Of a stretch of 64,000 nt of DNA, positions 58,478 through 64,000 are shown piece by piece. The notes beneath the pieces were generated by a model. The model was not told where the DNA came from. It ran no database searches and was given only the letters and a program-made list of their open reading frames with translations. The DNA lies in the NCBI GenBank assembly GCA_017882445.1, contig JADGPK010000004.1, positions 1 to 64,000 of the forward strand. The letters run 5' to 3'. The position numbers were made by a program, and so were the translations under genes. Each line of letters starts with the position of its first letter. The stretch's first letter is position 1. The stretch comes from Solirubrobacteraceae bacterium. Its GTDB lineage: Bacteria > Actinomycetota > Thermoleophilia > Solirubrobacterales > Solirubrobacteraceae.

Positions 58478-59903
58478 AGGCCTCGATGTCCTGTCGGGCC
58501 GCCGCGAGTTTCCTGGCGACCCTGCCACGCACGAGCTCTTCCAGCGCCTCGTCCTTGAGCTCCGCCACGAGCGGCTCGAAGAAGCCCTCGACGATCACGC
58601 GAACGGCCGTCGGACGGTCGAGCCCGCGTGTCTGCATGTAGTAGATCGCCGTCTCATCCAGCTCGCCCACCGTCCCGCCGTGCGAGGCGGAGACGTCGTC
58701 GGCCGACACGAGCACCGAGGGAATCGTGTCGATCCGAGCCTTGGGGGAGAGCATCATCGAGTGGATCTGCAGGTAGGTGTGGGTCTTCTGAGCACCGGGA
58801 TCGATCTGGATCAGGCCCTCGAAGCTCGAGCGGCTCTCGCCGGTGGCCGTCCCGCGCCAGTGGACGTCGCCGCCGGACGGGCCGGTCTCGTGCAGGTCGA
58901 CCGCGAACACGTCGAGGTGCTCGTGCTCCTCGGTGAAGAACAGGCCGCGGAAGGCCATCTCGCCGCCGCTTCCCGACACCGCGAGCTCGAGGTGCTGGCG
59001 GACCAGATGTCCCCCCAGCAGAGCGGGAAGCCAGTGGCAGTATGCGTCGCGCCCCACGCCGACGAAGCGCGTCGAGACGTCGAACACTTCTCCGCGCCCC
59101 CAGTCCTGGAACTGCGCCAGGCGGCAGCGGGCGCCGTCCTGCAGGTAGAGCTCGAACGCACCGGCGTGTAGCGCCTGCCTGTGCCCCTCGGGGTAGCCCT
59201 CGAAGTCCTCGGCCAGGTCGTACTCGTGCACGCGGAACTCGCTCGTCGGTCCGCCGAGCACCAGCGTGCGGCCGTACTGGGCCACGCCTGGGCGCTCGAT
59301 CGCATAGACGATCTCGAACGGATCCTCGACCACGACGCCCGCGGGGACGTGCAGGAAGGCGCCACCCCGCCAAAAGGCCGCATTGGCGGCCTCGAGCTTG
59401 TTGCCGTCGATCGCAAGCCGCTTTGAGTACCACGCATTTACGAGCTCGCCGTGGTCGCGAAAGGCGTCTTCGAGCGAGCACAGGACCACGCCGCGCTCGC
59501 TGAGCGCCTGATCGAGCTCGAGATGGACGATCTCGTCGCCGCTCTGCACGAGCCTGCCCGCGCGCGGGCGCTCGGGCAGCGTGCGGGCGACGACATCGGG
59601 TACGCCGCCGGGCTGCTGCTCGCCGGCGCCCTCACTCCGCGCAGGCGCCTCGAGCGCGCCGAGATCCAGGCCCTGCAGGCTGGTGGTCCAGAAGCCCGAC
59701 CGCCGCCACACGGGCAGCTCGGAGGTCTCATAGGCCAGACGCGCGGCATCGCGCAGCTGTGCGAGCGTGCGCCCGTCGCCAGCCCCGGCGCCTGCGAGCG
59801 CGTGATACAGGCTCGCCTCGCGGTGGCGGCCCGCCTTGACCTTGATCGGGGCCGCGCCGTTCGTCGCCACGGCGGCCGTGCTCGTCTCGCCCGGCTCAGA
59901 CAT
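58461..59903 (-). CDS. sufD: Fe-S cluster assembly protein SufD
   Basis: 480 residues from the ATG at 59903, which overlaps the sufC stop by 8 bp. SufD is the SufB paralogue that forms a heterodimer with it in the SufBC2D scaffold. The beta-helix core runs about 140-430 (AFLHVPAGVVVEDPFEI; KTHTYLQIHSMMLSPKARIDTIPSVLVSADDVSASHGGTVG), and the C-terminal helices follow. The conserved His in SASHGG is kept. The N-terminal 60 residues are variable and rich in Ala and Gly, as is common in this family. Confidence 0.93.
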   Translation of the reverse strand: MSEPGETSTAAVATNGAAPIKVKAGRHREASLYHALAGAGAGDGRTLAQLRDAARLAYETSELPVWRRSGFWTTSLQGLDLGALEAPARSEGAGEQQPGGVPDVVARTLPERPRAGRLVQSGDEIVHLELDQALSERGVVLCSLEDAFRDHGELVNAWYSKRLAIDGNKLEAANAAFWRGGAFLHVPAGVVVEDPFEIVYAIERPGVAQYGRTLVLGGPTSEFRVHEYDLAEDFEGYPEGHRQALHAGAFELYLQDGARCRLAQFQDWGRGEVFDVSTRFVGVGRDAYCHWLPALLGGHLVRQHLELAVSGSGGEMAFRGLFFTEEHEHLDVFAVDLHETGPSGGDVHWRGTATGESRSSFEGLIQIDPGAQKTHTYLQIHSMMLSPKARIDTIPSVLVSADDVSASHGGTVGELDETAIYYMQTRGLDRPTAVRVIVEGFFEPLVAELKDEALEELVRGRVARKLAAARQDIEAYAISR

Positions 59904-60696
59904 GGGTGGGCGGGCTCGAATTACCCGTCGCGACCGCGGCGGCCGCGCTCGCGCCAACCTCCTGGCGGATCTGGTCGTAGCCCTCGCGCTCGAGCCGCTC
60001 GACCAGCTCCACTCCGCCCTCGAGCACGATGCGCCCGTCCATCAGGATGTGCACGAACTGGGGCTTCACGTAATGGAGGATGCGCTGGTAGTGGGTGATG
60101 ATGAGCGCGCCCAGGCCCTGCTCGTCGTGCAGGCGCTGGACACCCTCGGCGACCGTGCGCAGCGCATCGATGTCCAGGCCGGAGTCGGTCTCGTCGAGGA
60201 TCGCGATGTCGGGGGCGAGCATCGCCATCTGGAGGATCTCCGCGCGCTTCTTCTCGCCGCCGGAGAAGCCGTCGTTGAGGTGGCGGGACGTGAATGCCCT
60301 GTCGACATCGAGCAGCTCGATGGCATGCTGGAGCTGGTTGCGGAACTCCTTGACCTGGATGGGCTCCTCACGCTTGGCGTTGATCGCCATGCGCAAGAAG
60401 TTGGCCACCGAGACTCCTGGGATCGAGACGGGGTACTGGAACGCGAGGAACAGGCCGGCCTTGGCTCGCTCGTGCGGCTCGGCCTCGGTGATGTCCTCGC
60501 CCTTGAAGGTGATCGAGCCTTCGGTGATCTCGTAGGAGGGATGCCCGAGCAGCGTGTTGGCGAGCGTGGACTTGCCCGAGCCGTTGGGGCCCATGAGGGC
60601 ATGGATCTCACCTCGGCTGATCTCGAGGTTGACGCCTCGGAGTATCTCGCGCTCCTCGGTGCGGACGTGCAGGTCTGTGATCTCTAGGTCGGCCAT
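59896..60696 (-). CDS. sufC: Fe-S cluster assembly ATPase SufC
   Basis: 266 residues. ABC-type ATPase of the SufBCD complex. Walker A is GPNGSGKST (about 36-44), the Q-loop is in AFQYPVSIPGV, the signature is FSGGEKKRAEIL and Walker B is IAILDETDSGLDID. The final 20 residues are Ala/Ser/Pro-rich and not part of the domain. It is the first suf structural gene, 9 bp after the Rrf2 regulator, and overlaps sufD. Confidence 0.96.
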   Translation of the reverse strand: MADLEITDLHVRTEEREILRGVNLEISRGEIHALMGPNGSGKSTLANTLLGHPSYEITEGSITFKGEDITEAEPHERAKAGLFLAFQYPVSIPGVSVANFLRMAINAKREEPIQVKEFRNQLQHAIELLDVDRAFTSRHLNDGFSGGEKKRAEILQMAMLAPDIAILDETDSGLDIDALRTVAEGVQRLHDEQGLGALIITHYQRILHYVKPQFVHILMDGRIVLEGGVELVERLEREGYDQIRQEVGASAAAAVATGNSSPPTHV

Positions 60697-60705
60697 GTTC
60701 GGTTA

Positions 60706-61206
60706 TCAGGCTCCGGTCGTAAGGGGCTCTATTTGCAGAGGTGCCATGGTGGCTGCGCTCGGCATCGCCGGTGCGAGCACAAGGTCGGCGAGCGTGGTCT
60801 CGCGAAGGGTGTTGATGATCGAGAAGCGGACGCGCGTCCACAGCAGCTTCGTCGGGCAGACCTGCGATGAAGACCCCGCCCGGCTCGACTCGCGCGAGCA
60901 CACGATCGAGCCGTCGGCCGCCTCGGATATGCACTCGATCGGTGCGATCGAGCCCTCGAGCGCCTCGACGACCTCGGCCATCGTGATCTCGGTGGAGGGC
61001 CGCGCGAGCATGTAGCCGCCCCGCGAGCCGCGCCTGGAGGCGACCAGCCCGGCCTTGCGCAGACGTGCGACGAGGTGCTCGAGGTAGGCGAGCGGCAGGC
61101 CGTCGTGGGAGGCGATCTCCGCCAGTGGTATGGGCACCTCGCCGGCGCGTCGAGCAAGCTCGACCATCACGCGTACGCCGTACTCGGCCTTGGTTGAGAA
61201 CATCAT
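60706..61206 (-). CDS. Rrf2-family Fe-S-responsive transcriptional regulator (SufR/IscR-type)
   Basis: 166 residues. The winged helix N-terminus is typical (FSTKAEYGVRVMVELAR; LPLAYLEHLVARLRKAGLVASRRGSRGGY). Three cysteines at C92, C103 and C117 can ligate a [2Fe-2S] or [4Fe-4S] cluster. Genes of this type head suf operons and repress them when clusters are plentiful. It begins 45 bp after the SCO-like gene and ends 9 bp before sufC. Two consecutive methionines start it; the second is only one codon later. Confidence 0.93.
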   Translation of the reverse strand: MMFSTKAEYGVRVMVELARRAGEVPIPLAEIASHDGLPLAYLEHLVARLRKAGLVASRRGSRGGYMLARPSTEITMAEVVEALEGSIAPIECISEAADGSIVCSRESSRAGSSSQVCPTKLLWTRVRFSIINTLRETTLADLVLAPAMPSAATMAPLQIEPLTTGA

Positions 61207-61218
61207 CGCAAGATTTCC

Positions 61219-61236
61219 TACCTGCCAGCTAGGGTA
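61219..61236. promoter_or_regulatory. Possible operator before the Rrf2 regulator gene
   Basis: TACC...GGTA flanks a 10-nt centre (TACCTGCCAGCTAGGGTA read on the plus strand). It lies 13-30 bp before the regulator's start, where an autoregulatory site would be expected. The symmetry is short, so this is a weak call. Confidence 0.25.
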
Positions 61237-61251
61237 TCAGTCGGCCTGGAG

Positions 61252-61881
61252 CTAGCCGGCCTGGAGCTTGCGGATATCGTGCGTGAGCGATTCGGGCGTC
61301 AGCTGTTCCTGCCCGAAGAGCACCCTCTCGCTGCCGTGGCCGTCCAGCAGCATCACCGAGGCCGAGCGGTCGAACGCTGCACGGCCGGCGCTCGCGGGGG
61401 TCGCCCGGTATGCGCGCCAGACCGAGCGCAGCCGTGGGAGTGCTCCGCTCAGGTACTCGACGCGATCGGTCAGCGAGACCTCATCCAGGAAGCGCCGCAC
61501 ACGCGCGGGCGAGTCGGCCGCCGGGTCCGCGCTGATGATGAGGACCGGCGCGGGATGCGGGAGTTCGTCTAGTGCGCCGCGAATCTGCTGGGCGATCACG
61601 ATGCAGCTCGCCCCGCAGGTCGAGTACAGGAACGTGATGAGCACCACCTGTCCGCGATAGCCGCTGAGCGACACGGGACGGCCGTGTTGATCGGTGAGCG
61701 TGAAGTCATGGCCGGGCGCGCCCACCGCGAGCGCCGCGCCGTCGAAGCCCGAGGCGACAGGCTGGTTCGAGGAGGCGGAGGGGGAATGCTGCGTGGTGCG
61801 CCCGAGCGTCACGGCGAGGATGAGCGCGACCAGGAGCACGACCGCGAGGAGTGGCAGGGCGATCCCGGATCGTCGGCGCAT
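61252..61881 (-). CDS. SCO1/SenC/PrrC-family thioredoxin-fold membrane protein
   Basis: 209 residues. One N-terminal membrane anchor (about 7-27) leads to an extracellular thioredoxin fold (about 55-205). The Cu-binding pair CxxxC is present (C89 and C93 in STCGASC), but the conserved histidine of the DHS motif appears replaced (DRSA, R172). This casts doubt on the usual copper-delivery role to cytochrome oxidase. A TACCCT box lies 9 nt before the ATG. The gene is directly upstream of the Rrf2 regulator on the same strand. Confidence 0.8.
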   Translation of the reverse strand: MRRRSGIALPLLAVVLLVALILAVTLGRTTQHSPSASSNQPVASGFDGAALAVGAPGHDFTLTDQHGRPVSLSGYRGQVVLITFLYSTCGASCIVIAQQIRGALDELPHPAPVLIISADPAADSPARVRRFLDEVSLTDRVEYLSGALPRLRSVWRAYRATPASAGRAAFDRSASVMLLDGHGSERVLFGQEQLTPESLTHDIRKLQAG

Positions 61882-62002
61882 GCTGCGCTCAGGGTATGGG
61901 AGGGCGCGCTCGCGCGCACACCCTCCGCGCGAGCTGACCGGGCGTGGCGGGAGGCGATTGGATCTGATGGACGTGATCGGGCCTGATTGGTCGATTGGGC
62001 GC

Positions 62003-62008
62003 TATACT
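62003..62008 (+). promoter_or_regulatory. -10 box (TATACT) upstream of the rhodanese-ThiF gene
   Basis: TATACT is close to consensus and lies 44 nt before the start at 62052. A second ATG at 62020 begins an 11-codon frame (MNPDRGLGVSR) whose TGA overlaps the main start (ATGA). The real gene also has GGAG 7 nt upstream. No good -35 is visible. Confidence 0.4.
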
Positions 62009-62051
62009 TTTTGAAGCCCATGAATCCCGACCGTGGTTTAGGAGTTTCTAG

Positions 62052-63233
62052 ATGAGTGCGTCTGGCGCGGAGCTTCTCCGCCGAGTCAAGAGTCAGATCG
62101 AAGAGGTCGACCCGTCCGAGGTGAACGAGCTGATCGACGAGGGCGTGCCGATCGTGGACGTGCGCGGGAGCGAAGAGTTCGCCACAGGTCACCTTCCCGG
62201 CGCAACGAGCATTCCGCGGGGGCATCTGGAGTCCCGCATCGAGAGCTCGGTGCCGGACCGCTCCGCCGAGGTGATCCTCTACTGCGCCTCGGGCGCCCGC
62301 TCGGCGTATGCGGCGCGCACGCTGCAACAGGACATGGGCTACAAGCACGTACGGTCGATGACCGGCGGGATCACCCTGTGGAAGGACCGCGGCTATGAGG
62401 TCGAGGTCCCGCGCGCGCTCACTTCAGAGCAGCGCGACCGCTACTCGCGGCACCTGCTCATCCCCGAGATCGGTGCCGAGGGCCAGCAGAAGCTGCTGGA
62501 CGCCAGGGTCCTGCTGCTCGGGGCGGGAGGACTCGGCTCGCCCACGGCGCTGTATCTCGCGGCTGCCGGCGTGGGCACGCTCGGCATCGTCGACGACGAC
62601 GTGGTCGACCTGTCAAACCTCCAGCGCCAGGTCATCCACAGCACCGACCGCATCGGCGTTTCCAAGGTCGATTCGGCCGAGGAGGCGATCCATGCGCTCA
62701 ACCCGGATGTCAACGTGGTCAAGTACAAGACGCGGATCGGCGCCTCGAACATCATGGAGATCATCGAGGGCTACGACGTGATCGTCGACGGGGTCGACAA
62801 CTTCCCGACCCGCTACCTGCTCAACGACGCGACCGTCCGTCTGAAGATCCCGGTGGTCTCGGCATCGATCCTCGGCTTCGACGGGCAGCTGTCGGTGTTC
62901 AAGCCATACGAGGGCCCCTGCTACCGCTGCCTGTTCCGCGAGCCGCCGCCCGCCGAGCTGGCGCCGTCGTGCGGAGCCAACGGAGTCCTCGGCGTGCTCC
63001 CCGGTACGATGGGCCTGCTCCAGGCGACCGAGGTGATCAAGCTGGTCCTCGGCATCGGCGAACCGGCGATCGGCCGCCTGCTGCTCTACGACGCGCTGGG
63101 GGCGACGCTGACCGAGGTCAAGGTCCACCGCGACCCCGACTGCCCGATCTGCTCGCGCGACCCCGAGGACATCAGCGACGAGGAGCTCGGGGTGTTCCCC
63201 GATTACGAGGCGTTCTGCGCCGCTGCCGGGTAG
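62052..63233 (+). CDS. Rhodanese-ThiF fusion: sulfur-carrier activating enzyme (MoeZ/MoeBR-like)
   Basis: 393 residues. An N-terminal rhodanese domain (about 15-120) carries the active-site loop CASGARS (C78). It is followed by an E1-like ThiF/MoeB domain (about 125-375) with LLGAGGLGSP, CYRCLF and DPDCPICSR, the zinc cysteines. It would adenylate the C-terminal glycine of a sulfur carrier and pass sulfur to it. In MoeZ and MOCS3 the rhodanese is usually C-terminal, so this domain order is unusual. The next gene encodes the carrier. Confidence 0.9.
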   Translation: MSASGAELLRRVKSQIEEVDPSEVNELIDEGVPIVDVRGSEEFATGHLPGATSIPRGHLESRIESSVPDRSAEVILYCASGARSAYAARTLQQDMGYKHVRSMTGGITLWKDRGYEVEVPRALTSEQRDRYSRHLLIPEIGAEGQQKLLDARVLLLGAGGLGSPTALYLAAAGVGTLGIVDDDVVDLSNLQRQVIHSTDRIGVSKVDSAEEAIHALNPDVNVVKYKTRIGASNIMEIIEGYDVIVDGVDNFPTRYLLNDATVRLKIPVVSASILGFDGQLSVFKPYEGPCYRCLFREPPPAELAPSCGANGVLGVLPGTMGLLQATEVIKLVLGIGEPAIGRLLLYDALGATLTEVKVHRDPDCPICSRDPEDISDEELGVFPDYEAFCAAAG

Positions 63234-63246
63234 TCTGCGAGCCCAG

Positions 63247-63525
63247 ATGGCAACGATCAAGATACCGCCGGTCCTGCGCGCCTCGGTGGGCGGCGAGAAG
63301 CAGGTGGGCGCCTCCGGGGAGAACGTGGGCGAGGTGCTGCGCGACCTCGCCTCCAGCCATCCCGCCACCGAGAGCCAGCTGTTCTCCTCCGACGGAGAGC
63401 TGAACCGCTATGTGAACGTGTATCTCAACGACGAGGATGTGCGCGTGCTGGACGGGCTGGACACGGCCGTGGGGGAGAGCGACACGCTCGTCATCCTGCC
63501 GGCCATGGCCGGCGGCGCGGGCTGA
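63247..63525 (+). CDS. MoaD/ThiS/CysO-type sulfur-carrier protein
   Basis: 92 residues of the ubiquitin-like fold (VLRASVGGEKQVGASGENVGEVL; VNVYLNDEDVRVLDGL). It resembles CysO, the thiocarboxylate donor for cysteine synthase CysM. The carrier motif GG (residues 89-90) is followed by Ala-Gly, so the C-terminus is not the free GG that activation needs. This suggests trimming by a JAMM/Mov34 protease (Mec-type). It lies 13 bp after the activating enzyme gene; no mec or cysM is in the window. A TAGTCT box lies 10 nt upstream. Confidence 0.88.
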   Translation: MATIKIPPVLRASVGGEKQVGASGENVGEVLRDLASSHPATESQLFSSDGELNRYVNVYLNDEDVRVLDGLDTAVGESDTLVILPAMAGGAG

Positions 63526-63587
63526 GCGAGCCGAGGCGCGGCCGCAGACATCGGACTCCTCGGCCGGCGGGCAGGCCGTTGGGTGGG

Positions 63588-64000
63588 CTACGCGGCGGCG
63601 CTCGTCGACGTCGGCTCGGCTGGTGCGCTCACCGTGCCGGCCACCGGGATGTGGCTCATTGCGTGCTCGGCCAGCGCGGTGATCGTCAACGAGGGATTGA
63701 CGCCGACGTTCGCGGGGATCGCCGATCCGTCGCAGACGAGCAGGTTCTCATAGCCGAACACCCGCTGCTGGGCGTCCACCACCCCCCGGCCGGGGTCCGC
63801 CGCGATGACCGCGCCGCCGAGGATGTGGGCGGTCGTGGGGATGTTGAAGAGCGCCTCGGTGACCGAGCTCTGGGCGATGCCGCCGGTGCGCTCGGCAAAC
63901 CATGCGGCCGCCCGGTTGGCGGCCGGGATGAACGTCGGGATGGGACGCTCTGGGTCCTGCTCGGTCTGCAGCCAGAACGAGCCGAACGGCCCTTTGCGCG
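63588..64000 (-). CDS. GMC oxidoreductase, C-terminal part (runs off the right edge)
   Basis: The 3' end of a glucose-methanol-choline oxidoreductase, read leftwards from the edge. The C-terminal GMC domain shows [18 protein letters not shown], the catalytic region, then [28 protein letters not shown], the FAD-binding end. These features resemble cholesterol-oxidase-like or alcohol/glucose dehydrogenase types. The start and FAD loop are outside the window. A short Ala/Ser/Thr tail precedes the TAG at 63588-63590. Confidence 0.85.
   Translation of the reverse strand, partial: RKGPFGSFWLQTEQDPERPIPTFIPAANRAAAWFAERTGGIAQSSVTEALFNIPTTAHILGGAVIAADPGRGVVDAQQRVFGYENLLVCDGSAIPANVGVNPSLTITALAEHAMSHIPVAGTVSAPAEPTSTSAAA

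Noticed and set aside
1-64000. CRISPR arrays, phage or transposable elements
   Set aside because: I saw no regularly spaced repeats, no integrase or transposase gene and no terminal repeats with target duplication. The repeats found are single inverted repeats.

Overview
The window is a 64 kb piece of a high-GC actinobacterial chromosome. The gene families present point to a soil Actinomycetota lineage, most likely Thermoleophilia/Solirubrobacterales-like. The clues are a PspA-PspAA-PspAB-HtpX module, a wax-ester/diacylglycerol acyltransferase, a steroid-type thiolase, a c-di-AMP riboswitch before an NlpC/P60 wall hydrolase, a SUF system using SufU, a MoeZ/CysO-type sulfur-carrier pair, a MarP-like protease and many TANNNT boxes 6-10 nt before start codons (leaderless or near-leaderless mRNAs). 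The lineage call is inference; no rRNA is present. The only tRNA is tRNA-Thr(TGT).

Layout. 1-0.9 kb: the edge of a membrane-protein gene, a truncated nitrate-transporter (NarK) fragment, an unassigned ORF and tRNA-Thr. 0.9-6.4 kb: plsC, an ECF sigma factor with an overlapping membrane-protein gene, a zinc-ribbon rhomboid protease, a cobalamin-binding-type protein, pterin dehydratase and a CNNM/CBS membrane protein. 6.5-8.7 kb: divergent 3-hydroxyacyl-CoA dehydrogenase and thiolase genes with a 16-bp palindromic operator candidate between them. 8.7-16.3 kb: envelope and repair genes, namely a secreted barrel/peptidoglycan-binding protein, an enolase-superfamily gene coupled to xseA-xseB, a cell-wall-binding-repeat lipoprotein, and an NlpC/P60 protein under a c-di-AMP riboswitch. 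16.3-19.2 kb: pspA-pspAA converging on htpX-pspAB.

19.3-23.7 kb: lysA-hom-thrC-thrB (lysine/threonine branch of aspartate metabolism) with overlapping or closely spaced genes. 23.7-29.9 kb: ParA ATPase, zinc-ribbon/FHA protein, SRPBCC protein, lipoprotein, and a divergent PBP/MarP-like protease pair. 30-38.7 kb: topoisomerase III and an AddB/AddA-type helicase-nuclease pair. 38.9-45.1 kb: gltB-gltD glutamate synthase. 45.2-48.3 kb: a flavin monooxygenase, a zinc-knuckle/HhH-like protein and a hypothetical protein. 48.3-50.4 kb: an accessory-looking island with two small secreted proteins, its own consensus promoter, and long inverted repeats.

50.4-64 kb: a SufT-like DUF59 protein, WS/DGAT divergent from ispH, a metallophosphoesterase, a CxxC-less thioredoxin-fold protein, and the SUF Fe-S cluster operon (SCO-like gene, Rrf2 regulator, sufC-sufD-sufS-sufU-sufB). 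This is followed by a rhodanese-ThiF activating enzyme with its sulfur-carrier protein, and a partial GMC oxidoreductase at the right edge. The sulfur and Fe-S genes form a functional neighbourhood: SufS/SufU mobilise sulfur, SufBCD assemble clusters, SufT matures targets, and IspH and GltBD are Fe-S enzymes likely served by it.

I see no phage, IS element or CRISPR array. The best candidates for under-described biology are the unassigned secreted pair (48.7-50.0 kb), the zinc-knuckle/HhH-like protein (46.6 kb), the sulfur carrier with residues beyond its GG motif, and several family members that have lost hallmark residues.
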